Assembly (NCBI RefSeq): GCF_027922425.1
Contig: NZ_BSFQ01000009.1
Span: 62,001 to 126,000 of the forward strand
DNA length: 64,000 bases
Direction of reading: 5' to 3'
Source: Pseudonocardia halophobica
GTDB lineage: Bacteria > Actinomycetota > Actinomycetes > Mycobacteriales > Pseudonocardiaceae
Shown here: one piece after another, positions 36,665 through 44,851 of the stretch
How positions within the stretch are numbered: position 1 is the first letter of the stretch
How the letters are laid out: each line of letters starts with the position of its first letter
Made by a program: the position numbers and the translations under genes
The notes under the pieces: model-generated
Database searches by the model: none
What the model was told of the DNA's origin: nothing
Seen by the model: only the letters and a program-made list of their open reading frames with translations

Positions 36665-38808
36665 CCGGCCCCGGCAACCAGCCGGACGGGAGGGAAGACG
36701 GGGCAGCAAGCCAGTCTTCGACGAACTCGGCCACCGATGGCGCTCAAGTCGGAGCCCAGTTCGGTTTCGTCCATGGCAACGTCAACTACACGTATCAGAC
36801 ACGGGATGACAGCCCGGCCGAGAAGTTCCGCATCGGCCGCAACTTCTTGCAGGCAGGAGCCCCGGGCAAAGCAGCAGAATTGATTGAGGACGCGCGGGCG
36901 CGCGGACACGACACGCCTGAGGTCCGCTTCTGTCACGCGCTCGCACTGGTCAGCAATCGTTCTGCCAGCGAGCTCGCGCTGATGGAGTCTCGGCCCACGC
37001 TCAAGCTTCTCATCGAGCAAGCGTCGAGCGCTCCGGACGATCACTACCAACAAGGGCTCTTCGTCATCGGCCGCATCCTCGACCTCGTCCTGCGTCGAGG
37101 TGCTCCGCCGGCACCGGCCCCGGCACCCGATCGTGACGAGGTGTTCGCTCTGTACACCGCGCTCGCGCGGGACGTGCGGCGAGACATCGGCCGCCACCTC
37201 GACCGACTCCTCGCGGGCGTGGCCGAGGATGAGATGGAACTGCGCCGTGCCGAGGAGATCGACCAAGGGCGCTTCGACGGCGACCGCCGTCGACGAGCCA
37301 GAAAGTACTTCATCCCCGACCCGGCCAGGCCGTTGCGCCGCTATGTCGACCAGGATCCTCATCCGATTCGGAGTTGGGCGCTGTCCGGGGCGCTGTGCAT
37401 CGTGTTTGCCCTAACAGCCGGGTACTTCTTGGCCCTCACGTCGGGCATCGGCCGCACTGTGGCCAGCTTCCTTCTCCCGGCACTCGTCGCCGCTGCCACA
37501 GGCGCGGGATGGGGGTTCGTAGGGGTCAGCGCGGCCCGTCGGTGGAACCGGCTCACGAGGACGCGCCTCGAGAAGCGCCGCGCTCCGCGCTTCGATGACA
37601 CGAGGATCGACTCCCGAGAGGATGCGAAACGGTTCAAGGCGACCGTGCGGGATATGTACAACCGGGAGTTCTTCTTCGCGAGCCCGACCGATAAGCAGAA
37701 GGCCAAGCAGTGGCGGAAGGATACCGAGGGTATCCGGCGATCGTTGCGCCAGGAGTGCATCGATCTGTACGGATCCCGGCATCGCCGCAACCCGGCTAGC
37801 CTTGAATGGCTCGCCCGGCACCACGCCGAACGCATGAGGCAACGTTGGGACCGAGCCGAGTTCAAAGCCTGGCCTGACATCTACCGACCTGACCACTTCC
37901 GCCGTCTGGCTGGGCCGGTGGGCGCAGTCCTCCTGCTCGTCATCGCAGTGCTACTCAGCGCGAACATCATCGCGACAGCTTCAGGCGCCGGCATCCTCCT
38001 TTGGCTGTGCACCCTCGTCGCGGGGAGCGGCGCGTACGTCCAGGTTGCGTCAACCTGCGCGAGCCACAAGGTGGCGACGTGGCAACGTCGCGAGACAGAC
38101 GACGAACTCGCTGAAGCCACCCGCGCGTTCCACCGTCAGATGGACTACCTCAAGGACCGGCCCTCAGACGTTGAGATCGCCACGTGGCTCGACTTTGATC
38201 TTCGGGCGATCCGCAACGATGCCCTGAAGCTCTACGGACTCCGTCCTGGTGACCTCTTCACTCACCTCGCGCTGACGGAGGGCAGACCCGACGGCCGCCG
38301 AGCGCGGGAGCCACGCGGTCCAGTGCGTTATGAGAAGTACGGAACGAAGCTGCTCCTACTCACCGAGAACGGACTTCGTCAGTTCGAGATCGAGCTCGAC
38401 TTCTTCACCGGACACCTCGGGGACCGAAAGCGCCTCGGGTTCCACTACGACAAGGTGGCTTCGGCCACCGTCCGTGAGGCGGGTCGGGTCGCGCCGGGCA
38501 GGCGACTCACGATCATCAGCGTTGAGGACGAGACCGGTAACGAGATCGAGGCGAGCGCCGACGAGACTGGTCATCTCTACCAGCAGGACTTCATCATCGC
38601 ATTGGTCAACGGCTCGGAGACCGAGATCCGAGTGGAGAACTATAAGGACCTGACGGAGCCGGGCGAGGATCAGGCACGGCTGTTTGAGCTCGCGTTAGAG
38701 ACCTCGGGGGTCAGGAACGCGATGCGCGTTATGGAGGCTGTTGCCATCGAAGGGCGAGACTGGATTCAGAAGGAGAAGAAGCGACACGACTGGGGCGCGT
38801 CGACATGA
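36661..38808 (+). CDS. Cassette protein B: 715-residue four-helix membrane protein with matching N-terminal motif
   Basis: ATG at 36661 overlaps gene A. Residues 28-43 are AQVGAQFGFVHGNVNY, the motif shared with protein A. Residues of about 52-145 form TPR-like helical repeats (EKFRIGRNFLQAGAPGKAAELIEDARARG). Two membrane hairpins lie at about 239-291 and 417-466, separated by a basic cytosolic helical region. The C-terminal 250 residues are soluble and mixed alpha/beta (GTKLLLLTENGLRQFEIELDFF). I recall uncharacterised Streptomyces proteins with similar order, but cannot verify this. Codon use is atypical for the window. A membrane-targeted effector or sensor is the inference. Confidence 0.75.
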   Translation: MTGPGNQPDGREDGAASQSSTNSATDGAQVGAQFGFVHGNVNYTYQTRDDSPAEKFRIGRNFLQAGAPGKAAELIEDARARGHDTPEVRFCHALALVSNRSASELALMESRPTLKLLIEQASSAPDDHYQQGLFVIGRILDLVLRRGAPPAPAPAPDRDEVFALYTALARDVRRDIGRHLDRLLAGVAEDEMELRRAEEIDQGRFDGDRRRRARKYFIPDPARPLRRYVDQDPHPIRSWALSGALCIVFALTAGYFLALTSGIGRTVASFLLPALVAAATGAGWGFVGVSAARRWNRLTRTRLEKRRAPRFDDTRIDSREDAKRFKATVRDMYNREFFFASPTDKQKAKQWRKDTEGIRRSLRQECIDLYGSRHRRNPASLEWLARHHAERMRQRWDRAEFKAWPDIYRPDHFRRLAGPVGAVLLLVIAVLLSANIIATASGAGILLWLCTLVAGSGAYVQVASTCASHKVATWQRRETDDELAEATRAFHRQMDYLKDRPSDVEIATWLDFDLRAIRNDALKLYGLRPGDLFTHLALTEGRPDGRRAREPRGPVRYEKYGTKLLLLTENGLRQFEIELDFFTGHLGDRKRLGFHYDKVASATVREAGRVAPGRRLTIISVEDETGNEIEASADETGHLYQQDFIIALVNGSETEIRVENYKDLTEPGEDQARLFELALETSGVRNAMRVMEAVAIEGRDWIQKEKKRHDWGAST

Positions 38809-38921
38809 AGTTCCGCGATCGGCGATCGCAACAGAGCGACGTGCCATGCCACTCACGACGTCCGGAATACACCTACGGCTCTGTCGTGCGGACCTAGCGC
38901 ACGACGTCCGGTTCGGGCAGG

Positions 38922-39389
38922 TCAGGTGAGCAGGGACTTCACGGCGGCGGAGAGGCGCTTGCCGTCGGCGCGGCCCTGGGCGGCGGCCTGCGCCTTCTTC
39001 ATGACCTGCCCCATCTGCCGGGGGCCGGGCTTCTCACCGGTCTCGGCCTCGACGTCCGCCACGGCCTGCTGGGCGAGGGCGGCCAGCTCGTCGTCCCCCA
39101 GCTGCTGCGGCAGGTAGCGGGCCAGGACCTCGCCCTCGGCCTTCTCCTGCGTGGCCAGCTCCTCGCGGCCCGCGGCGGAGAACGCCTCGGCGGACTCGGC
39201 CCGCTTCTTGGCCTCCTTGCGGATCACGCCGAGCACCTCGTCGTCGGAGAGCTCCCGGTGCGCCTCGCCCGCGACCTCGGCGTTGCCGATCGCGGTCAGG
39301 GTCATCCGCAGGGTTCCCTTCACCAGCTCGTCGCGGGCCTTCATCGCCGCGGTGAGGTCCTTGCGCAGCTGCTCCTTGAGGGTGCTCAC
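38922..39389 (-). CDS. GatB/YqeY domain protein
   Basis: A 155-residue YqeY-family protein from GTG at 39389 (VSTLKEQLRKDLTAAMKARDELVKGTLRM). The conserved second half DELAALAQQAVADVEAETGEKPGPRQMGQVMKKAQAAAQGRADGKRLSAAVKSLL matches the tail domain of GatB of the tRNA amidotransferase. Stand-alone YqeY proteins are thought to influence tRNA handling, but no precise activity is established. It is divergent from the metallophosphoesterase with 45 bp between starts. Confidence 0.92.
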   Translation of the reverse strand: MSTLKEQLRKDLTAAMKARDELVKGTLRMTLTAIGNAEVAGEAHRELSDDEVLGVIRKEAKKRAESAEAFSAAGREELATQEKAEGEVLARYLPQQLGDDELAALAQQAVADVEAETGEKPGPRQMGQVMKKAQAAAQGRADGKRLSAAVKSLLT

Positions 39390-39434
39390 GGGCGTGACGC
39401 TAGTCGACCGCTCGCTGCCCGTACGCTGGGATAC

Positions 39435-40370
39435 GTGAACAGCCTCGCTCGCCTGGCCATCGGCGCCGTCACCACCGGCGCTGCGGGGGTCGCCTACGCG
39501 GCCGGGTACGAGCGGCGTCGGTGGACGCTGCGCGAGGCCACCGTGCCCGTCCTGCCCGAGGGCAGCCGGCCGCTGACGATCCTGCACGTCTCCGACCTGC
39601 ACCTCACGCCCGACCAGGAGAGCAAGAAGCGCTGGGTCGCCGAGCTGGCCGCGCTGGAGCCGGACCTCGTCGTCGACACGGGCGACAACCTGGCGCACCC
39701 GCGGGCGGTGCCCGGCGTGCTGGCCGCGCTCGGGCCGCTGCTGGAGAAGCCGGGCCTGTTCGTGTTCGGCAGCAACGACTACTTCGGCCCCACCCCGAAG
39801 AACCCCGCCCGCTACCTGCGCAGCTCGGACCGCCGCATCCACGGCGAGCCGCTGCCGTGGCGGGACCTGCGGGCGGCGTTCGTCGAGCGCGGGTGGCAGG
39901 ACGCGACGCACCAGCGGCTGTTCCTCGACGTCGACGGCCGGCGGATCGGCATCGTCGGGGTCGACGACCCGCACCTGTCGCTGGACCGCTACGACAGCGT
40001 CTCCGGACCGATGACGGCCGACCTGCGGCTCGGCCTGACCCACTCGCCCGAGCCGCGGGTGCTCGACGGGATGGCGGCCGACCACGTCGACCTCGTCCTG
40101 GCCGGGCACACGCACGGCGGCCAGCTGCGCCTGCCCTGGTACGGCGCGATCGTGACCAACTGCGGGATCGACCGCTCGCGGGCCCGCGGCGCCTCCCGCT
40201 GGGGTGCCCACACCTGGCTGCACGTCTCGGCCGGCATGGGCACCTCGCCCTACGCGCCGGTGCGCTTCGCGTGCCCGCCGGAGGCCAGCCTGCTGACCCT
40301 CGTGCCCCGTCCGGCCGCCCCCGGCGCCGCAAGGGCCACCCCCGCGCAGGCCGCCGGAACCGTCGGGTAG
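39435..40370 (+). CDS. Calcineurin-like metallophosphoesterase (YkuE-like)
   Basis: A 311-residue protein from GTG at 39435. An N-terminal hydrophobic segment (LARLAIGAVTTGAAGVAYAAGY) may be a signal or anchor. Metal-binding motifs follow in order: LHVSDLHLTPDQ, VVDTGDNL, FGSNDYFG (GNxD/E type), LTHSPEP, and LAGHTHGGQLRLP. These are the two-metal site of the calcineurin superfamily. Substrates in the YkuE-like subgroup are phosphodiesters or lipids; none can be assigned. It is followed within 36 bp by tRNA-Pro. Confidence 0.92.
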   Translation: MNSLARLAIGAVTTGAAGVAYAAGYERRRWTLREATVPVLPEGSRPLTILHVSDLHLTPDQESKKRWVAELAALEPDLVVDTGDNLAHPRAVPGVLAALGPLLEKPGLFVFGSNDYFGPTPKNPARYLRSSDRRIHGEPLPWRDLRAAFVERGWQDATHQRLFLDVDGRRIGIVGVDDPHLSLDRYDSVSGPMTADLRLGLTHSPEPRVLDGMAADHVDLVLAGHTHGGQLRLPWYGAIVTNCGIDRSRARGASRWGAHTWLHVSAGMGTSPYAPVRFACPPEASLLTLVPRPAAPGAARATPAQAAGTVG

Positions 40371-40405
40371 AGTTCACCACGGCTCGCAGGGAGACCGCGG
40401 GCCCT

Positions 40406-40482
<77 letters not shown>

Positions 40483-40489
40483 TATTCGG

Positions 40490-40515
40490 AGGCCCAGGTC
40501 AGCAGACCTGGGCCT
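40490..40515 (+). terminator. Hairpin terminator after tRNA-Pro
   Basis: AGGCCCAGGTC (40490-40500) pairs perfectly with GACCTGGGCCT (40505-40515) around an AGCA loop, followed by TCGTCGTTCTC. It begins 8 bp after the encoded CCA. Confidence 0.85.
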
Positions 40516-40865
40516 TCGTCGTTCTCTCGGATGACCTGGAGTCCTGGAGCTCCCTGGTGTCCTCAGCTCGGCGGCAGGGGTCGAAGCCGGCCTCGGGATC
40601 TACTCGCCGATGTGAAGGTGGAATCCGCTGCCACTGCGCTCCGCGCGCCTGGAGGCCGCTTCGGTGAGCGCCGGGACTACGTTCAGGAGCGCGTTGCCGG
40701 CGGCAGCGGCCCGCACGGACACGGGCCGCCATTCAGGTGGTGCGGACGGCTCTCTGGGGAGCGGTGAGTGAAGCGCGACGAGCGGCCCAGGCCAGGAGGA
40801 CGCGCTCCTGATGGGTCCTCGGCATAGCGCCGAACGGCCACTGACCTGCGACGATGAGCCAGAGT
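40516..40865. other. Gene-free interval between tRNA-Pro and the SOS promoter
   Basis: About 350 bp. Small ORFs on both strands (for example 40531-40767 and the complement of 40499-40732) lack ribosome sites and recognisable sequence. No integrase remnant or duplicated tRNA end is visible. Confidence 0.5.
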
Positions 40866-40881
40866 TCGAACATCAGTTCGA
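40866..40881 (+). promoter_or_regulatory. Perfect LexA/SOS box (TCGAACATCAGTTCGA)
   Basis: An exact match to TCGAAC-N4-GTTCGA. TATGAT at 40883-40888 is a consensus-like -10 placed directly after it, six bases before the ATG at 40895. The layout matches the SOS promoter at 32087 and implies LexA repression of a leaderless or nearly leaderless transcript. Confidence 0.9.
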
Positions 40882-40894
40882 GTATGATCAGGGC

Positions 40895-42184
40895 ATGGAC
40901 GCAGGGCCCGTCGGCACCGCGCGCGAGCGCCTCCAGCAGGCCATCGCGCAGCTGACCGATGCCGCTGGACCCATCGCCGAACCGGACGACCTCATCGCCG
41001 CGCTGATCGCCTACGAGGAAGCCCGACGCTTCCTGGACCGGGCCGTGGTCGACGCCACCGCCGATCTCCAGCGGCGCGGTGTGTTCGCCGAGCGCGGCTA
41101 CCGCTCGCCCACCGGCGCACTCTCCGATCTGCTCGGCTGGGAACGCTTCGAGGCCCGCCGCCGCGTGATCGCCGCCGAGAACGTCTGCGAACAGATCGGG
41201 CTCGACGGCGTTCCGCTGCCGGCCCGACTTCCTGCCACCGCGACCGTGTTCGCCTCCGGCGAAGCCGGGCTCCGCCACGTCGAAGTCATCGCCCGGCTGC
41301 TCGACAGCGGCCCCGCCCGCCGACTCGACCCGAAGACCTGGGCCGGCGCCGAGGTCCAACTCGCCGCCAACGCCGCGATCTACACGCCCTCCGAGCTGCA
41401 CACCTGGGGCACCCAACTGCTCGAGCTCCTCGACCAGGACGGCCCCGAACCCGACGACACCCCACCCGCGCAGCTCAACGAACTGCGGCTCTCGCGCTTC
41501 CGCACCCGCCCCGGCGGCAAGCTCGCCGGCCGCTACGACGACGCCGCCCTGTTCGACGCGATCGCTGCGGTCGTGGATGCCGGGGCCGCCCCGCGGGACG
41601 CCGACGACCAGCGCAGCAGCGCGCAGCGGCAGGCCGAAGCGCTCGCCGAGGTGTGTGTGCAGGTGCTGTCGCGTGGGCGACTGCCCGAAACCGGCGGCCG
41701 GCGCCCGCAGTTGACCGTCACCGTCCGGCTGGAGGACCTCGAGCGGCGCGCATCGTCTGCGTCCCTGGAGTTCGGCGGCCAGCTCACCCCACAGACCCTG
41801 CGCCAGTTGGCCTGCGACGCCGCGGTCATCCCGGTCGTGCTCGACGGCACCGGCGTCCCCCTCGACGTCGGCCGGACCAGCCGCACCGTCCCGGACGGGC
41901 TGCGCCGCGCGGTCACCGTCCGCGACCGCGGCTGCGCCTTCCCCGGCTGCGACCGCCCACCCTCCTGGTGCGACATCCACCACGTGCGCGAGTGGCAGCA
42001 CGGCGGGCCGACCGCCCTGCACAACCTGGTGATGCTCTGCTCCGTCCACCACCGGCTGATCCACCATTCCCACTGGGAGGTCCGGATGCTCGACGGGCTG
42101 CCCGAGTTCCTCCCGCCGAGCTGGATCGACCGCAGCCGCACACCCCGCCGGAAACCACCACCCCTCCTCCAGCCCGTGGAGTAA
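40895..42184 (+). CDS. DUF222 / HNH endonuclease (13E12 repeat family), SOS-controlled
   Basis: A 429-residue protein from ATG at 40895; the in-frame ATG at 40811 is rejected because the perfect SOS box and -10 lie between the two. Residues of about 20-330 are DUF222 (ALIAYEEARRFLDRAVVDATADLQRRG, LSDLLGWERFEARRR). The C-terminal HNH nuclease reads RDRGCAFPGCDRPPSWCDIHHVREWQHGGPTALHNLVMLC with its metal-binding His and Cys. 13E12-type genes in Mycobacterium are known LexA targets, so SOS induction fits. The function in the damage response is not established. Confidence 0.93.
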   Translation: MDAGPVGTARERLQQAIAQLTDAAGPIAEPDDLIAALIAYEEARRFLDRAVVDATADLQRRGVFAERGYRSPTGALSDLLGWERFEARRRVIAAENVCEQIGLDGVPLPARLPATATVFASGEAGLRHVEVIARLLDSGPARRLDPKTWAGAEVQLAANAAIYTPSELHTWGTQLLELLDQDGPEPDDTPPAQLNELRLSRFRTRPGGKLAGRYDDAALFDAIAAVVDAGAAPRDADDQRSSAQRQAEALAEVCVQVLSRGRLPETGGRRPQLTVTVRLEDLERRASSASLEFGGQLTPQTLRQLACDAAVIPVVLDGTGVPLDVGRTSRTVPDGLRRAVTVRDRGCAFPGCDRPPSWCDIHHVREWQHGGPTALHNLVMLCSVHHRLIHHSHWEVRMLDGLPEFLPPSWIDRSRTPRRKPPPLLQPVE

Positions 42185-42481
42185 GGGCCGATGAGTACGG
42201 GGCTGCCGGGGACAAGGGCAGGCAGAAGCCGGGATCCTCCGCGGCTCCTCGGGCGTCCACTCGGCACCCGGCTGGGGTTGCAGCCGCCAAGAGAAGCCGC
42301 GCCGCATCGCGGGCACCGGCTGCGCCTGTGCTCAGACCGCGAGGAGCGCCCATGTACCGATGCCCATGCATCCGCGTCGACATGGGCAGTCGCCGGCCCC
42401 GAATGGGCAGTGTCCGCCGACGAGGGGGAAGGGGTCCGCAGCGCACGCTTGGCGAGTCCGCATCGCGCCCAGGAGGACCCC
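42185..42481. other. Interval between the HNH gene and the zinc-ribbon gene
   Basis: 297 bp with no credible ORF. ATGGGCAGT occurs twice about 22 bp apart around 42381 and 42403. The last bases hold the CAGGAGGA ribosome site of the next gene. Confidence 0.4.
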
Positions 42482-42676
42482 ATGTTCACCACCGCCCTCT
42501 GCCCCCGCTGCACGGCCATCATCACCATCCGGACCGAGTACGGGATCGACACGTACCGATGTCGCGGCTGCGGCGCCGGCGCGCCGAGCCGGATGGGCAA
42601 CGTGATCGACCTTCGCGAACGCCGGGCGCGCCGCCAACCTCACGACCTCACGTACGGCCGTCGGCCCGCGGCCTGA
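42482..42676 (+). CDS. 64-residue zinc-ribbon protein
   Basis: ATG at 42482 follows a near-perfect AGGAGGA ribosome site. The sequence holds two CxxC knuckles, ALCPRCTAI and YRCRGCGAG, 17 residues apart, the pattern of a short zinc ribbon, then a basic tail (DLRERRARRQPHDLTYGRR). It is probably cytosolic and possibly nucleic-acid or protein binding. I do not recognise the family. It lies alone between the HNH gene and a convergent membrane protein. Confidence 0.7.
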   Translation: MFTTALCPRCTAIITIRTEYGIDTYRCRGCGAGAPSRMGNVIDLRERRARRQPHDLTYGRRPAA

Positions 42677-42835
42677 GCCCGACACCGCGCCGCGTCACCA
42701 CCCGCCCGCCGGAACAACGCCGCCTCGGCGGCCGGCCCGGTGCCGTGCCGCCTCGCCGCACAGCCAGCCGGCGCATTCCGCCAGCGGGGCCCGCACCACA
42801 TCCCGCCCGACCTCCTGCCGGGCGGGAGGAGCGGC

Positions 42836-43696
42836 TCAGCTCTCGCAGGCCACGCCGTCGCCGTCGCGGTCGAGCGCACGCCGGTAGCCCGGGTCGCCCG
42901 CGTACAGCGGGGCGGCACCGGCGGCCTTGGCCGCGGAGCAGTTGGCGTAGTAGGTCGAGGACCCACCCGACGCTGGCGCGGATGCCACGGGTGCGGGCGC
43001 CGAAGCGGCCGGGGCGGCGGCGCGGGGCGCTGCGACGAAGGGCCGCGGGGCGTCGACGCGCGGAGACTCCGCCACCGGCTCGTCCACGGCAGCAGGAGCA
43101 GCAGCAGGAGCGGCGGTGGGGACCGCAGCAGGAACCGGCGGGGCGGCGGCCTCGCCGAGCGTGATCGGGTCGCCTGCCGAGGCGAGCGCCGCGGCGCCGG
43201 GCAGCTGCGTGGTGACGGTCCCCTCCGCCACGCCCGCGACGGACCCCGTCGAGGGGCCGAGCACGACGTTGGTGAAGCCCGCGGCCGCGAGCACCTGGCG
43301 GGCCTGCGCATCGGCCATCCCGACGACGTTGGGCACGGCGAGGAGGACCGGCGCGGCGGGCGCAGGCGCGGGCTGCACGACGGCGGCGGGCTCGGGGGCA
43401 CGAGCGGCGCCGACGAACGCGAACACCGTCATCAGCAGGCAGATCGCCGTCCCGATCCACCCCAGCACCAGGCCGGTGCCGCTCCGGCCCGCGGACGAGG
43501 CGCGTCCGTCCCGGAACCGAGCACGGCCCGCGCGCGACAGCAGCAGGGCCGGGACCGTCACGAGCAGCCCGACGATCGGCAGCCACCCGGCGACGAGCCC
43601 GACCAGCCCGAGCACGAACCCGGCGGTGGCCGGGGCGTTGCCCGGCCGGGCCGGGGTCGTCGGCGGGATCGGGGTCCACGGCTGGGTCGCGGTCAT
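42836..43696 (-). CDS. Membrane protein with PASTA and C-terminal excalibur domains
   Basis: A 286-residue protein from ATG at 43696. After a Pro-rich N-terminus come two DUF4190-like helices (GFVLGLVGLVAGWLPIVGLLVTVPALLL and GLVLGWIGTAICLLMTVFAFVG). A PASTA domain follows (LAVPNVVGMADAQARQVLAAAGFTNVVLG), then a long Pro/Ala linker. It ends in an excalibur calcium-binding domain (YYANCSAAKAAGAAPLYAGDPGYRRALDRDGDGVACE). The two extracytoplasmic domains suggest binding to peptidoglycan and Ca2+ at the cell surface. PASTA plus excalibur on one short protein is a cell-envelope sensor-like layout. Confidence 0.88.
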   Translation of the reverse strand: MTATQPWTPIPPTTPARPGNAPATAGFVLGLVGLVAGWLPIVGLLVTVPALLLSRAGRARFRDGRASSAGRSGTGLVLGWIGTAICLLMTVFAFVGAARAPEPAAVVQPAPAPAAPVLLAVPNVVGMADAQARQVLAAAGFTNVVLGPSTGSVAGVAEGTVTTQLPGAAALASAGDPITLGEAAAPPVPAAVPTAAPAAAPAAVDEPVAESPRVDAPRPFVAAPRAAAPAASAPAPVASAPASGGSSTYYANCSAAKAAGAAPLYAGDPGYRRALDRDGDGVACES

Positions 43697-43801
43697 GGGG
43701 GTCCTCTCCGGGTCCTGGGTGCGAACGGCGTCGTGCCGCACCGCTGAACGGACCATCGGAGGAGTCGCAACACCATTACCGAGCGTCGTCAGAAATGACG
43801 A

Positions 43802-43833
43802 CGGCCCGGGCGGAGGACGCTCCGCCCGGGCCG
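43802..43833 (-). terminator. Terminator of the gcoA-gcoB operon
   Basis: Perfect 14-nt arms (CGGCCCGGGCGGAG with its complement) around a GACG loop, 10 bp after the gcoB stop on the minus strand. A second small stem, GTCGTCA-TTTC-TGACGAC, follows directly. Confidence 0.85.
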
Positions 43834-43842
43834 CCCCACCCC

Positions 43843-44850
43843 TCATCCCAGGGCGTCGGCGGGGGTGAACTTCTCGCGGTGGATGTGCCGCGGGGCCATG
43901 CGGCGACGCTTGAAGGCCTTCACCCCCGCCTCGACCATGGCGGGCGGCCCGCTGAGCCAGCCCGACCAGCCGCGGGCGCTGGGGACGTCCTCGACGAAGG
44001 CGTCCGTCGGGAAGCCCGAGCGGCGCCCGGCCGCGGGCTCTTCGGACAGCACCGGCACGAAGCGGAAGCCGGCGTGCTCCTCCGCCAGCTCGGCGAACCG
44101 GTCGAGGTCGTAGAGGTCCGCCGCGCCCCGCACCCCGTGGTAGAGCAGGACCTCGCGCGACGGGTGCCGCGCCAGCGCGGTGCGGGCGATGCCCACGAGC
44201 GGGGCGAGCCCGGTTCCGCCGCCGACGAGGACCATCGGGCCGCCGTCGTCGTCGGACTCCGGCGGGAGGTGGAAGTCGCCGAGCGGGCCGGTCGCCTCCA
44301 CCTCGTCGCCGACGGCCAGGCCGCCGAAGAGCCAGCCGTCGGTCGCCACCCCGCCCGGCACCCGCCGGACGTGCAGCTCGAGCACCTTGTCCTCGTCGGC
44401 CGTGTTGGCCAGCGAGTACTGCCGCCGCGCCCCGGATCCGGGGACGACGAGCTCGACGTACTGCCCGGCGGAGAAGGCCAGCGGCTCGGGGAGGCCGAGC
44501 AGCACCCGCCGGGTGTCGCGGGCGATGTCCGCGACCTCCAGCACCGTCGCGGTCAGGTCCCGCAGCGGGTGGGTGGCGCGGTCGCCGGCACCGCCCACCT
44601 CGACGTCGGACACCGGACGGGCCTGGCACGCCAGCGCCATGCCCGCCGCCCGCTCCTCCGCGGTGAGGGTGTCGAACGGCGAGTCGCGGTGGTCGACCTC
44701 CCCGCCGACGACCTGCAGCTTGCAGGTGCCGCAGGTCCCCTGGTTGCAGGAGTTCGGCATCCACAGCCCGGCACGCAGGCAGGCGTCGAGCAGGCTCTGG
44801 TCGGCGTCGCACTCGACCCGGCGACCGCCGACGGTCACCGCGAAGCCCAT
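43843..44850 (-). CDS. gcoB: Aromatic O-demethylase reductase subunit (GcoB-like)
   Basis: A 335-residue three-domain reductase. The N-terminal plant-type [2Fe-2S] ferredoxin has Cys35, Cys40, Cys43 (SCNQGTCGTC) and Cys75 (LACQARP). The FAD domain has RRQYSLAN; the NADH domain has VGGGTGLAPLVG and ends with the MVEAGVKAF type segment. This single-protein fusion is the distinctive redox partner of GcoA P450s, passing electrons from NADH to the heme. It starts one base after the gcoA stop and is therefore coupled. Length equals that known for GcoB. Confidence 0.92.
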   Translation of the reverse strand: MGFAVTVGGRRVECDADQSLLDACLRAGLWMPNSCNQGTCGTCKLQVVGGEVDHRDSPFDTLTAEERAAGMALACQARPVSDVEVGGAGDRATHPLRDLTATVLEVADIARDTRRVLLGLPEPLAFSAGQYVELVVPGSGARRQYSLANTADEDKVLELHVRRVPGGVATDGWLFGGLAVGDEVEATGPLGDFHLPPESDDDGGPMVLVGGGTGLAPLVGIARTALARHPSREVLLYHGVRGAADLYDLDRFAELAEEHAGFRFVPVLSEEPAAGRRSGFPTDAFVEDVPSARGWSGWLSGPPAMVEAGVKAFKRRRMAPRHIHREKFTPADALG

Positions 44851-44851
44851 C

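Noticed and set aside
40811..40894. Longer start for the DUF222-HNH gene
   Set aside because: The perfect LexA box and the TATGAT -10 lie inside this stretch, so transcription should begin after it.
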